Shown: piece after piece, positions 1-8,191 of the stretch | How the letters are laid out: each line of letters begins with the position of its first letter | How positions within the stretch are numbered: the stretch's first letter is position 1 | DNA from: Nocardia otitidiscaviarum NBRC 14405 | Lineage (GTDB): Bacteria > Actinomycetota > Actinomycetes > Mycobacteriales > Mycobacteriaceae | Assembly (NCBI RefSeq): GCF_000308635.1 | Contig: NZ_BAGD01000044.1 | Location: forward strand, 53,493-117,492 | Length of the DNA: 64,000 bases | Reading direction: 5' to 3' | The notes under the pieces: model-generated | What the model saw: only the letters and a program-made list of their open reading frames with translations | Told to the model about the DNA's origin: nothing | Databases searched by the model: none | Translations under genes and position numbers: made by a program

Positions 1-634
1 CGGCCGGAATGCCCCAGGTGCGGGTGGGGGGATAGCCGAAGCGGGCGTCCTCGGCGCAGACGATCTGGTCGGCGAACAGTGCGATATCGGTTCCGCCCGC
101 GATGGCGAATCCGTGCACCTTGGCCACGGTGGGCTTGTTGGCGTACAGCAGGCTGGCGAAGCCGCGGTTGAATCGCGACATCATCTGATAGTCGACCATG
201 GGATCCCAGGTGCCGCGGGGGTCGTGGTTGCGCGCCTGGACCACCGGGTCGAGCACGCTGCCGTCGGCCGTCCCGCCGGCCGGTCCGAAGCCGCCGCTGC
301 CCGCGCCCTCGGCGAAGATGGACAGGTCGTAGCCGCCGCAGAAGCCCTTGCCGTGGCCGCTCACCACGATCACGTGCACCCGCGGATCGAGATCGGCCTG
401 CTCGACCGCTCCCGCCAGTTCGATCGGGGTGTCGGAGGTGATGGCATTGCCGTGCTCGGGGCGGTTGAAGGTGATGCGGGCGATGCGGCCGGTCACCTCG
501 TAGGTGAGGGTGCGCGCGGTGTAGGAGTTCACCGGCTCGGGCCGATCCGCGAACAGCGAATCCGCGCCGCCGGTCAGGTCGTCGCGCCAAGCCGCGGGGC
601 GGGTACCGGCATGGTTCTGGTCATCGGGGGACAC
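1..634 (-). CDS. Enoyl-CoA hydratase/isomerase (crotonase) family protein, 3' end outside window
   Basis: The frame runs off the left edge; about 211 codons are present. Crotonase signatures are visible: the motif FNRPEHGNAI near residue 55, a CGGYDLSIF segment supplying part of the oxyanion hole, and HGFAIAGGTDIALFADQ further on, the classic second oxyanion-hole region. The family hydrates enoyl-CoA thioesters or isomerises them, generally in beta-oxidation in the cytoplasm; the exact substrate cannot be read here. The GTG start at 634 is chosen because a stop closes the neighbouring frame and residues MSPDDQNHAG precede a typical leader; no good ribosome-binding site is seen, so the start is uncertain. 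A small inverted repeat lies immediately upstream. Confidence 0.85.
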   Translation of the reverse strand, partial: MSPDDQNHAGTRPAAWRDDLTGGADSLFADRPEPVNSYTARTLTYEVTGRIARITFNRPEHGNAITSDTPIELAGAVEQADLDPRVHVIVVSGHGKGFCGGYDLSIFAEGAGSGGFGPAGGTADGSVLDPVVQARNHDPRGTWDPMVDYQMMSRFNRGFASLLYANKPTVAKVHGFAIAGGTDIALFADQIVCAEDARFGYPPTRTWGIPA

Positions 635-642
635 GCAAGCAG

Positions 643-656
643 TGAACGCCAGTTCA
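643..656. promoter_or_regulatory. Inverted repeat TGAAC-N4-GTTCA upstream of the crotonase gene
   Basis: A perfect 5-bp inverted repeat with a 4-bp spacer lies 9 bp before the putative GTG start. Its position would let a bound regulator block transcription or translation initiation. The shape resembles TetR-type operators, but no regulator is adjacent, so the role is inference. Confidence 0.3.
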
Positions 657-727
657 TTTCTTGCTGTCAAGAGCCGACATGATTCCGGCACCGCGTTCGT
701 CCGGCCGACGGCGGCACGACGGGCGGA

Positions 728-1069
728 TCAGTGTTCGCCGGTGACCCACGGTTTCACCGGCGGCTTCACCCAGGTGATCTTCTCGTCGGCATGGCTGCGC
801 CGGGCCGCGGGATGGTCCGGATGCCGCGTCGCCCACGCATCCTTCGCGTCCAGCAGCCGCGCCACCACCTGCCACGTCTCCTCGCTGCCGGGCGGATTCA
901 CCCCCGCCTCCCGCGCCAGCTTGCGCAACTGCGCCATGGGCAGCTCCCGCAGCTCCGCGCTGCTGATATCGCGCAGCCAGACATACGCCGCCAGTCGCCG
1001 CGCCTTGTCCAGGCGCGCGTGTTCGGCGGCCTTGCTGTGGGCGTAGTCGTCGTTCTCGGCGTCGTTCAT
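728..1069 (-). CDS. Conserved-looking hypothetical protein, 113 aa
   Basis: Not recognised. The ATG at 1069 opens a 113-residue, charged, soluble protein starting MNDAENDDYAHSK. Residues 40-75 look like a small helical unit rich in leucine and arginine (AELRELPMAQLRKLAREAG) that recalls SAP-like or similar DNA/RNA-binding helical pairs, but the match is too weak to name. The C-terminus is basic and proline-containing (KITWVKPPVKPWVTGEH). A GAAAG stretch about 9 bp before the ATG could serve as ribosome-binding site. It is divergent from the DUF4132 gene, with about 155 bp between them. No signal peptide or membrane segment is visible. Confidence 0.55.
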   Translation of the reverse strand: MNDAENDDYAHSKAAEHARLDKARRLAAYVWLRDISSAELRELPMAQLRKLAREAGVNPPGSEETWQVVARLLDAKDAWATRHPDHPAARRSHADEKITWVKPPVKPWVTGEH

Positions 1070-1224
1070 GGTCCAGGCTTTCGGATGGGGGCGATCCCAG
1101 GGTAGTCCCGGCCACCGACAGCGCCGCGGCGACCGAACCATCGGTGGCGATACGACCGGGCCGGGTGTCGGGACGCTGCGGCATACTGCCTGAAACCTGC
1201 TCGGAGAACGGAAGATCGACACGC

Positions 1225-3411
1225 ATGAGCGCAGCACTGCCCGAACTGTTCGTCGACCCGCTGTGGGAGCAGCAGGCCCGGGCCGCCGTCGCGGCGGCGG
1301 CAGCCGAGCGGGCGAAGGAGATACCGCTGGTACCCGGCCTGAAACCGCCCACGGAGCGGAGCGCCGTCTGGGAACCGGGTGAACGGGAGGGGTGGCTTCG
1401 GCTCGCGGACCGGTTGCGCCCGGCCAGTGCCCTGAGCGGTGCCGAGGACTGGGGTCAGGTGGTGCGGGCCTACCGTGACGGCGCGATCACCCGCCCCTCG
1501 TATCAGGCGAATATGTTCGGTGCCGCGCCGGTCGAACTGGTGGCACCGCTGCTGCCGGAGTGGCAACCGCGCCTCACCGGAATCGGGGCGGGCCACGATC
1601 TTCGGATGCTGGCCGCCCGGTTCGAATGCGACGCGCTGCACGTCATCGCCTCGAATGCCAAGTCCAACGCCTACGACAACGGTCCGGCGCTGGTGCCCTT
1701 CCTGGAGGTCGAGGTGGCGCGCCTGATGGCCGACTGGTTGGTGCGCTTGAAATCGGCGCAGCGGATCGCTCGCGGCTGGTTCGCCCGGCACGGTCTCACG
1801 GCCGTGCCCTATCTGGTGCCCGACGCGCTCGCCAAGCGCCGCGTTCCGCGGGAAAAGGCCACGGCCGCATTGGCTCTCATCGCCGAGGCACACGGAGTGG
1901 CCGAGGTGGTGGCGGCTGCCCGGGTGTTCGGTGAGGAGGCGGCGGCCGGAATCGCGCGACTGCTGAGCGCCGAGACACCCGAGGTCGTGCAGGCCGGGCC
2001 GGTGGACAAACCCGCCAAACCACCGAAGCTGCCCTGGCTGAATCGCGACGAGCTGCCCGAGGTGCGCCTGCACGACGGCAGCCCCCTGTCCGCGACCGCG
2101 CGGGACAATCTGATCGGCGGGCTCGCCCTGTCGCCCGGCTACCGGTGGAACGGTCCCGCGCAGGCCTATCCAGGGCTGCGAGAAGCCGTGGAGCGGTGTG
2201 ATTCCCGAACGCTGGCCGACTTCGGCTGGGCGCTGTTCGAGCAGTGGCTGCACGCCCGTATGCCCGGCCGCAACGCCTGGGTCGTCGACCAGTTCTGCTG
2301 GCTGGCCGATGACGCGGCCGTCGAGCGGCTGGGCGCGCTGCTGCTGCGTTGGCCGGGGGCGGGCAGCGACAAGCACGCCATCGGTGTGCTCGGAGCCATC
2401 GGCACCGATACCGCGCTGCTGCACCTGCACCGAATCTCCCAGCGCGCCAAGGCTCCCGGCCAGCGAACGACGGCCGAAGGCTGTCTGCACCTCGCCGCCA
2501 CCGCACGCGGCCTGACCGCCGACGAACTCGCCGATCGCCTCGTACCCGACCTCGGTCTGGACGCGGACGGCACGCTGCTGCTCGACTACGGGTCACGCCG
2601 CTTCACCGTCGGATTCGACGAGCAACTGGCGCCGTTCGTGATCGACGAGTCGGGCACCCGGCGCAAGACGCTGCCCAAACCCGGCGTCAAGGACGACGGC
2701 GAGCTCGCACCCGCCGCTTATGAGCGCTTCGGTGTGCTGAAGAAGTCCGCGCGCGGTGTGGTCGGCGATCAGATTCGCCGCTTGGAGCGGGCGATGATCA
2801 CGCAGCGCCGCTGGAGCACAGCCGAATTCGACCGGTACCTGGTGACGCATCCGCTGCTGCGGCATCTCGCACGCCGTCTGGTGTGGACGACCGGTGAGAC
2901 GAATTTCCGCCTGGCGGAGGACTTCACGCCGACCGATATCGAGGATGCGCCGGTGCGGCTCCCGGAATCGGCGCGTATCGGCATCGCCCACCCGCTCGAA
3001 CTCGGCGACGCGGTCGCGCGCTGGGGTGAGGTCTTCGCCGATTACGAGATAACCCAACCGTTCCGGCAGCTCGGGCGGCCCGTGTACGCGCTCACGCCGG
3101 AGGAGCGCGCCACGCGCCGGATCCGGCGGTTCGAGGGGGTCGAGGTCTCGGTGGGTGCGCTGCTGGGACTCACCCGTCGGGGCTGGGACCGGGCGGCCGC
3201 GCAGGACGGCGGCGTCCAGCCGGGCCTGTACCGCGTGCTGGGTGCGGGGCTGAAGCTGGTCGTCGAGCTGGATCCGGGCATCGTGGTCGGAGCCGTCGAC
3301 ATCCACCCTGTCCAGAAGATTACCGAGATCTGCTTCACCGCAGGCGATCTCGGCACCGTGACGGAGGTGACCGCCTCGGAGGTGCTGGCCGATCTCGCCG
3401 GTCTCACCTGA
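1225..3411 (+). CDS. DUF4132 domain-containing protein, 728 aa
   Basis: Large cytoplasmic protein whose C-terminal half fits the DUF4132 family: a run around residues 530-620 with LVWTTGETNFRLAEDFT, AHPLELGDAVARWGEVFADYEI and TQPFRQLGRPVYALTPEE, followed by a beta-rich tail. The N-terminal half is helical with alanine-rich repeats and may act as a scaffold. Family function is unknown; E. coli relatives were linked by name to molybdate regulation (MolR), which is not good evidence for a role here. The start MSAALPELF at 1225 is preferred over an upstream ATG at 1144 because a GGAAGA ribosome-binding site sits about 10 bp ahead of it. It is a single gene, ending just before the convergent MarR gene. 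Confidence 0.8.
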   Translation: MSAALPELFVDPLWEQQARAAVAAAAAERAKEIPLVPGLKPPTERSAVWEPGEREGWLRLADRLRPASALSGAEDWGQVVRAYRDGAITRPSYQANMFGAAPVELVAPLLPEWQPRLTGIGAGHDLRMLAARFECDALHVIASNAKSNAYDNGPALVPFLEVEVARLMADWLVRLKSAQRIARGWFARHGLTAVPYLVPDALAKRRVPREKATAALALIAEAHGVAEVVAAARVFGEEAAAGIARLLSAETPEVVQAGPVDKPAKPPKLPWLNRDELPEVRLHDGSPLSATARDNLIGGLALSPGYRWNGPAQAYPGLREAVERCDSRTLADFGWALFEQWLHARMPGRNAWVVDQFCWLADDAAVERLGALLLRWPGAGSDKHAIGVLGAIGTDTALLHLHRISQRAKAPGQRTTAEGCLHLAATARGLTADELADRLVPDLGLDADGTLLLDYGSRRFTVGFDEQLAPFVIDESGTRRKTLPKPGVKDDGELAPAAYERFGVLKKSARGVVGDQIRRLERAMITQRRWSTAEFDRYLVTHPLLRHLARRLVWTTGETNFRLAEDFTPTDIEDAPVRLPESARIGIAHPLELGDAVARWGEVFADYEITQPFRQLGRPVYALTPEERATRRIRRFEGVEVSVGALLGLTRRGWDRAAAQDGGVQPGLYRVLGAGLKLVVELDPGIVVGAVDIHPVQKITEICFTAGDLGTVTEVTASEVLADLAGLT

Positions 3412-3426
3412 TCGGCGAATCCGCAC

Positions 3427-3873
3427 TCACCAGGCCGCGGGTCGGACCCGTCCCGGCGTCACCACCTGCGCCAGCACGTCCCGCAGCGCGCCCAGCGTCG
3501 AATCGCCGAGTGTGGCGGCCCAGCGGGCGGTGAGGTCCGCCGCGGCGGCATCGGCCGCCCGGGTACAGGCCCATCCGCGCTCGGTCAGGGTGATCAGCCG
3601 GGCGCGGGAATCCAGCGGATGCGGATTGCGCTCCGCGTAGCCCTTGCGCACCAGCTCGTCCACCAGCTGACTGGCCGCCTGTTTGGTGACCCCGAGGTGT
3701 TCGGCGATCTCGCCGACCGTGGCCCCGTGCGGGGCCATGCGGACGAAGGCGAACCCGTGCGTCGGCCGCACGTCGGTGAATCCGGCCGCCACGACGCCCG
3801 CATGGATCGCATCGGTGACCTCCGCGGCGGCGGCGAGCAGGAGCAGCGGCAGGTCTTGGGCGGAAGCGGGCAT
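3427..3873 (-). CDS. MarR-family transcriptional regulator, 148 aa
   Basis: Winged-helix regulator. Residues around 55-85 (ATVGEIAEHLGVTKQAASQLVDELVRKGYAER) form the recognition helix-turn-helix, followed by a wing with the family's D-SRAR-LTxxG pattern (LDSRARLITLTERGW). The length matches the family. It probably acts as a dimer that represses itself and the divergent cupin gene, since the intergenic region between them holds a cluster of TTGAC/CTTG inverted repeats. The ligand is unknown. The ATG at 3873 is chosen over an upstream TTG at 3909, which would lie inside the operator cluster. Confidence 0.85.
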   Translation of the reverse strand: MPASAQDLPLLLLAAAAEVTDAIHAGVVAAGFTDVRPTHGFAFVRMAPHGATVGEIAEHLGVTKQAASQLVDELVRKGYAERNPHPLDSRARLITLTERGWACTRAADAAAADLTARWAATLGDSTLGALRDVLAQVVTPGRVRPAAW

Positions 3874-3890
3874 AGGGGAGATTTTGGCAC

Positions 3891-3940
3891 TTGACAAGAA
3901 GGTCAACAAGCTTGACTATTTAGACAAGTTGCTTGACCAA
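3891..3940. promoter_or_regulatory. Operator cluster between marR-like and cupin genes
   Basis: Within 50 bp there are three nested repeats: TTGAC-N6-GTCAA at 3891-3906 (perfect), the palindrome CAAGCTTG at 3907-3914, and CAAG-TTG-CTTG at 3925-3935. The spacing puts them on one face or two faces of the helix, typical of sites for dimeric MarR proteins in a divergent promoter. Binding by the adjacent regulator is inferred. Confidence 0.6.
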
Positions 3941-3951
3941 TAGGAGTTCCG

Positions 3952-4326
3952 ATGTCCGTAGTCCGTGCCGCCGAAGTACCCGTCCACCACCTGCACGGCT
4001 CCCGTTTCACCCCGTTGATCCGCCCGTCCTCCGGCAGCGCGGAGGTCTGCGTCTGGAAAGTGGAAGTGGCCCCCGCCACCGCCGGTGTCCCGCACCGCAT
4101 TCTGCGTGAGGAAGCCTTCGTCCTGCTCGACGGCGCGATCACCCTCACCATCGACGGCGTCACCACCACCCTCGCCCCCGGTGACGCCGCCGTCGCCCCC
4201 ACCGGCTCGACCATCGCCCTCGGCAATGACTCCGACGGCCCCGCCACCGTGCTGGTGTCCACCACCGTCGGCTTCACCGGAGAACTGCTCGACGGCACCG
4301 TGGTCGAACCACCCTGGGTGAACTGA
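3952..4326 (+). CDS. Small cupin-domain protein, 124 aa
   Basis: Single-domain cupin with alternating beta strands and the family hallmarks GVPHRILREEAFVLLDG (motif 1, metal-type residues H, E) and PGDAAVAPTGSTIALGN (motif 2 region). Cupins of this size are enzymes or binding proteins of very varied function, so no substrate is proposed. The ATG at 3952 follows a good GGAG site at 3943-3946. It is divergent from the MarR regulator and probably its target, suggesting induction by a small molecule. Confidence 0.8.
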   Translation: MSVVRAAEVPVHHLHGSRFTPLIRPSSGSAEVCVWKVEVAPATAGVPHRILREEAFVLLDGAITLTIDGVTTTLAPGDAAVAPTGSTIALGNDSDGPATVLVSTTVGFTGELLDGTVVEPPWVN

Positions 4327-4352
4327 CCGCTCCGCCCGACCGGAAAGGCGTT

Positions 4353-5210
4353 CTACACCAGTCGCTCTCGGTCCAGGCCGCGTTCGAGCGCGTCGAGCCG
4401 GGCGTTCACGGCACGCAGCAGCTCCAGCATTTCCTGGCGCTCTGCGTGCGCGGCCGTCTCGCGCGCCTCGAGCTCGGCGCGCTGATCCTGGTCATGGATT
4501 TCCTGGGTGGCGCTCACGATGATCGCGATGAACAGGTTCAGCACCACGAAGCTGGTGAGCAGGATGAACGGCACGAAATACAGCCAGGCGTAGGAGTATT
4601 CGGCCATAACCGGGCGGGCGATGCCCATCGACCAGCTTTCCAGCGTCATGATCTGGAACAGGCTGTAGAGGCTGCGGCCGAGATCGCCGAACCAGTCCGG
4701 GAACCGCTGGCCGAACATCTCGGTGCCGACGACGGCGAACACGTAGAACAGCAGTCCCAGCAGCGCCGCGGACCAGCCGATGCCGGGCAGGGCCTGAGCC
4801 AGCGAGTCGACCAGCATGCGCAGCCGCCGCACCGTCGACAGTAGCCGCATCACCCGCAGCACCCGCAGGGTGCGCAGCACCGACAGCGGCCCCACGGCGG
4901 GCACCAGCGCGATGCCGATGATCGCGAAATCGAAGATGTTCCAACCGGATCGGAAGAACCGCGGTCCGGTGGCGATCAGCTTCAGCAGCAGCTCCACCAC
5001 GAAGAACGCCAGCAAGGCGCGGTCCAGGCCCGCCAGCAGATCTCCGGCATGCGCCCGCGCCGCCGCGGAGGTCTCGACGCCGAGCACCACCGCATTGCCC
5101 AGGATGAGCGCGGTTGTCGCGCTGCGTACCCGCGGTGAGTCGACCCACCGCTCCAGGGCCATCCGCCAGTCTGCTCGGGTTGCAGACCCCACCGTATCCT
5201 CCACCGCCAC
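4353..5210 (-). CDS. Voltage-gated sodium channel of the NaChBac/NavAb family, 285 aa
   Basis: Six-transmembrane channel subunit expected to form a homotetramer in the cell membrane. Visible in order: S1 about residues 30-46, S2 about 64-80, S3 about 89-104, an S4 sensor with arginines at every third position (R113, R116, R119, R122), S5 about 145-165, pore helix and selectivity filter T189-L-E-S-W-S-M195, S6 about 205-232, and a C-terminal charged helix (about 240-280) that looks like the cytoplasmic coiled coil of NaChBac. The TLESWSM filter matches NavAb and implies Na+ selectivity. The GTG at 5210 is preceded by AAAGAGAG; ATG at 5162 is an alternative and both leave S1 intact. An imperfect inverted repeat centred on TTCGAA (5225-5230) lies upstream. 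Such channels are uncommon in mycolata. Confidence 0.88.
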   Translation of the reverse strand: MAVEDTVGSATRADWRMALERWVDSPRVRSATTALILGNAVVLGVETSAAARAHAGDLLAGLDRALLAFFVVELLLKLIATGPRFFRSGWNIFDFAIIGIALVPAVGPLSVLRTLRVLRVMRLLSTVRRLRMLVDSLAQALPGIGWSAALLGLLFYVFAVVGTEMFGQRFPDWFGDLGRSLYSLFQIMTLESWSMGIARPVMAEYSYAWLYFVPFILLTSFVVLNLFIAIIVSATQEIHDQDQRAELEARETAAHAERQEMLELLRAVNARLDALERGLDRERLV

Positions 5211-5329
5211 ACTCTCTTTCGGAGTTCGAACCCCGGAGAGCTTGGCATCGAGCGGATGTCGTGTCGAATCGTGCGGATGGTCCTGGGAGCGTGCGGGTCT
5301 GCCCGCCCGGGCCGTGGCCGAGGCCGGCC

Positions 5330-5905
5330 TCAGATATTGACCCCGTAGTCGCGGGCGATGCCCGCAAGTCCCGAGGCGTACCCCTGCCCGACGGCCCGGA
5401 ACTTCCACTCCGCACCATTGCGGTACAGCTCCCCGAACACCATCGCGGTCTCGGTGGAGGCGTCCTCGGTGAGGTCGTAGCGCGCCAGCTCGGTGCCGTT
5501 GCTGCGATCCACCACCCGGATGAACGCATTGCGAACCTGCCCGAACGACTGCTGCCGCGTCGCGGCCTCGTGGATCGACACCGGGAAGAAGATATTGGTG
5601 ATCGTCGGCGGCGTATTCGCCAGATCGACATTGATCACCTCGTCGTCGCCCTCACCCTCACCGGTGAGGTTGTCGCCGGTGTGCTCGATGCTCCCCTCGG
5701 GCGACCGCAGGTTGTTGTAGAAGATGAAGTGCTGATCCGACAGCACCTTCCGATCCGCGCCGCACGCCAACGCGCTCGCGTCGAGATCGAAGTCCGTACC
5801 GGTGGTGGACCGCACATCCCATCCGAGCCCGACCGCCACCGCGGTCAGATTCGGTGCCTGCTTCGACAGCGAGACATTGCCACCCTTGGCCAGGCTGACA
5901 CCCAT
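5330..5905 (-). CDS. TerD-family tellurium-resistance/stress protein, 191 aa
   Basis: Full-length TerD fold. The N-terminus [15 protein letters not shown] is the family signature. The acidic Ca2+-binding motifs are present ([11 protein letters not shown] near residue 37 and [10 protein letters not shown] near residue 86), as is the C-terminal [19 protein letters not shown] segment. TerD proteins are cytoplasmic, calcium-binding and linked to tellurite, phage and general stress resistance; in actinomycetes they also affect differentiation. A strong GAGGAGG ribosome-binding site precedes the ATG at 5905. It stands alone, without the full ter operon, upstream of the channel gene on the same strand with about 120 bp between. 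Confidence 0.92.
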   Translation of the reverse strand: MGVSLAKGGNVSLSKQAPNLTAVAVGLGWDVRSTTGTDFDLDASALACGADRKVLSDQHFIFYNNLRSPEGSIEHTGDNLTGEGEGDDEVINVDLANTPPTITNIFFPVSIHEAATRQQSFGQVRNAFIRVVDRSNGTELARYDLTEDASTETAMVFGELYRNGAEWKFRAVGQGYASGLAGIARDYGVNI

Positions 5906-6082
5906 CGTGATTTCCTCCTCGTCCTATTTCCTCGACACAGCGAATCGTCTGCCGGGACCGGCTGCTGCCCGACCTGCGGCAGCTTCGACCATAGTGTTTT
6001 CCGGCAGCGAGGTGTCGGCGGTGCGACCACGGACCTGTCAGGACCCGGCGACGCGGGCTGCGGCGGCGGCGAATCGGCCGGG

Positions 6083-6628
6083 TCACGGGTGTGTGGGGTC
6101 CTGGTCGAGCAGCTCCGCGCCGACGACACCGGTGAGCAGGTTCGGGTCGATGGGCCGACCCGCGCGCAGCACGCTGATGGTGCCGGAGGGTTCGAAGATC
6201 ACCGCACCGACGTCCTCGGTGTGCGCGATGCCCGCCTGCCGCAATCGGGAGTACAGCTCAGCGCGGGACACATGACAGGTGCGCATATGCGATTCCAGGA
6301 CCTCCCGGCCCGCCATCAGCAATACCGGCCGGTTGACCACCGCCCGGGAACCGACCCGCGTACCCCGCACCACGCCGACGAGCGCCTGGATCGTCATGAG
6401 CGTCACCAGCGCGACGATCCCACCCGCGAGGCGCGGCGAATCCCCCAACGCCGCGCGCCCGATCACCGCCCCGAACGCGATCACCGCGACCAGGTCGAAA
6501 CTCGACATCCCCGACAGCACCCGCTGCCCGAGCAGCCGCACCAGCACCACCATCACGAAGTACATCCCGGCGGTCGCGAACACGACCGCCAGCGCCCCCT
6601 CGACGGTGATCCCGAGTGACTCAAACAT
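6083..6628 (-). CDS. DUF421 (YetF-like) membrane protein, 181 aa
   Basis: Three hydrophobic segments fill the first 95 residues (about 8-30, 40-58, 66-85), followed by a soluble DUF421 domain with the family's RPVLLMAGREVLESHMRTCHVSRAEL-type stretch and an ending GVVGAELLDQD. YetF-like proteins are membrane proteins of unknown biochemical role; some are tied to spore or envelope stress. The ATG at 6628 is preferred to a GTG three codons earlier because that GTG overlaps a GGAGGTGG ribosome-binding site that fits the ATG. A perfect 18-bp operator-like palindrome lies about 35 bp upstream. Confidence 0.88.
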   Translation of the reverse strand: MFESLGITVEGALAVVFATAGMYFVMVVLVRLLGQRVLSGMSSFDLVAVIAFGAVIGRAALGDSPRLAGGIVALVTLMTIQALVGVVRGTRVGSRAVVNRPVLLMAGREVLESHMRTCHVSRAELYSRLRQAGIAHTEDVGAVIFEPSGTISVLRAGRPIDPNLLTGVVGAELLDQDPTHP

Positions 6629-6661
6629 CGCGCCCACCTCCGCGCGATACGGGTGAACAGG

Positions 6662-6679
6662 ACATGATCGGCATCATGT
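6662..6679. promoter_or_regulatory. Inverted repeat ACATGAT-N4-ATCATGT upstream of DUF421 gene
   Basis: A perfect 7-bp inverted repeat with spacer CGGC sits 34 bp before the DUF421 start. It looks like a dimeric repressor operator; no regulator gene is next to it, so which protein binds is unknown. Confidence 0.4.
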
Positions 6680-6754
6680 GGTCAGCGTACGAACCGTGCC
6701 GTCGGTCGGCGCACCGACACCGCTAACGCGCCCGCGTCGTGTCGTGGCCGCCGA

Positions 6755-6970
6755 TCACTGGGACGAGAGACCGCTGGGGATCGGTATCCGGGTCAGGAAG
6801 CAGAAGAGGTGGGATGGCAGATCACGAGGGTTGTAGCAGGGATCGCCCACTGCTTGGGCCGCGTTCGGCCTGGACTCATCCGACGAGACCGCCCCGGCAG
6901 GGGCGACGGCGGCCACCGGAGCGGCCGCGAGGATGATGGCGAAAACACTGGCGCGGAAGCAATTACGCAT
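6755..6970 (-). CDS. Small secreted protein, 71 aa
   Basis: Not recognised by family. The ATG at 6970 gives a basic start (MRNCFR), a hydrophobic core (ASVFAIILAAAPVAAVAP) and a likely signal-peptidase site after AGA, leaving a mature peptide of roughly 43 residues with two cysteines (PCYNPRDLPSHLFCF) that could form one disulphide. Export through Sec is inferred from the leader. An upstream in-frame ATG would add about 21 residues before the signal peptide and is unlikely. It stands alone, with no operon partner. Confidence 0.55.
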   Translation of the reverse strand: MRNCFRASVFAIILAAAPVAAVAPAGAVSSDESRPNAAQAVGDPCYNPRDLPSHLFCFLTRIPIPSGLSSQ

Positions 6971-7120
6971 GAAGGTCCGTTCTGTTGGTTGCCAACGGAT
7001 GCCCAGACTGCCCGGTGTGCGCTCGCTGAACAACCCCGGTTCGGCGACTGTTGATTACCTAGGCTTATCGGTGCTGTACAAGGGACGGGCGGATGGGTCT
7101 CAGAGATATCGAGATTCCGA

Positions 7121-8089
7121 TCACCCCGGCCGACGAGCGGTATCTCGGCCGGTATCGATACTCCCGACCTCGTCGGGGGCCGGGATCGGCTGTGGCTGGT
7201 TATCGATTCGCGCCCACGGCATCGCCTCCTCGAGTTCGAAGGCCAGTTCGAGCAGGGTGCGTTCGTCTCCGATATTCGCCGAGAAGTGTGATGCCAGCGG
7301 CAGACCCGATCGTGTTCGGTGGAGAGGGAGTGTGATGGCAGGTGTGCCCGAGATGTTGTTCAGCGGCGCGTAACAGTCGAAGGCGCTCAGTCGCTCGAAC
7401 CACGAATCGAACGGCTGATCCGGCGACAGGTGGCCGAGAATTGGCGTCGAGTGCGCGACCGCGGGCGACAGCAATACGTCGACGTGGTCGAACGTCGATC
7501 TGAATCGCTTCTGCACCTCGCGAAGTCGATGAAGAGCGATCGGTGTGCGGAGGCTGGCGCGCCGGTACCGATCGCAGAGGCCGCTGGTTGTCGCCTCGAG
7601 CTCGGCCCGGTCGAGGCTGGTCCCCACGATCCGGGTGGCGGCGTTCCGGATGGAAGTCATGAGCAGCCCCATGTACAGCAGGTAGTCCCTCACTGTCCGC
7701 CAGTGATCATTGTGGCGGTGGGGCCCGGAGGGCGCCACCAGGATGAGCATCCGCGCATTGCGGTCGGTTTCGTTGCGGAAACCACGAACCACGCCGATCG
7801 AAGCGTTGATGAACGTCCCCGGCCCGGCCGGGACGCGTTCGGCCTCGGTATAGAAGGCGACCTCGCCGTCCAGGACGAAGAACGCCTCCTCCTCGCGGCT
7901 GTGCACGTGGAACGGCGAGCCTTCCCCGGGACGCAGAGTGGCTTCGAAAAGGGAGTACTTGTCGTTGGTTTCGGCTTTGGTGGCCAGAAAGCGGTAGACG
8001 ATCCCGCCCGATGCGACGCGCAGGCCCTCGCCCGGGGCGCACACGGTGGGAAGCCGCACATCGGTGGCTGTCTTCTCGTGGTTCTTCAT
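7121..8089 (-). CDS. Chimeric protein: N-terminal cupin joined to C-terminal part of an amidase, 322 aa
   Basis: Residues 1-120 form a complete cupin (metal motif HVHSREEEAF at 61-70, then PGTFINASIGVVRGFRN). From about residue 130 to 310 the sequence instead matches the last third of amidase-signature enzymes: RDYLLYMGLLM, DHVDVLLSPAVAHSTPILGHL, LNNISGTPAITLPLHRT and ELAFELEEAMPW are typical of actinobacterial amidases. The catalytic Ser-cisSer-Lys core, which lies in the missing first two thirds, is absent, so amidase activity is not expected. The join lies near 7690-7720. A GAGGAG ribosome-binding site 8 bp before the ATG at 8089 shows that the cupin start is genuine. It may be a deletion fusion that kept the frame, or a neofunctionalised protein. 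Confidence 0.75.
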   Translation of the reverse strand: MKNHEKTATDVRLPTVCAPGEGLRVASGGIVYRFLATKAETNDKYSLFEATLRPGEGSPFHVHSREEEAFFVLDGEVAFYTEAERVPAGPGTFINASIGVVRGFRNETDRNARMLILVAPSGPHRHNDHWRTVRDYLLYMGLLMTSIRNAATRIVGTSLDRAELEATTSGLCDRYRRASLRTPIALHRLREVQKRFRSTFDHVDVLLSPAVAHSTPILGHLSPDQPFDSWFERLSAFDCYAPLNNISGTPAITLPLHRTRSGLPLASHFSANIGDERTLLELAFELEEAMPWARIDNQPQPIPAPDEVGSIDTGRDTARRPG

Positions 8090-8191
8090 CTGAGTTGCTC
8101 CTCTTGCAGTGGTTGATGGTCGGGTGGTGCGCTCGTCGGTTCGGCGCCGGTCACGCGGGTGCGTGACCGTGCTGTCGTGCGAGATGTGGTG

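Noticed and set aside
665..670. TTGACA as -35 box for the crotonase gene
   Set aside because: No acceptable -10 element at 16-18 bp spacing; not listed as a promoter.
1144..1224. Upstream ATG start for the DUF4132 protein
   Set aside because: Added residues are Arg/Gly-rich and unlike the family; the ATG at 1225 has a ribosome-binding site.
6755..7360. Other small frames around the secreted 71-residue protein
   Set aside because: They lack ribosome-binding sites and overlap the end of the cupin-amidase gene in another frame.
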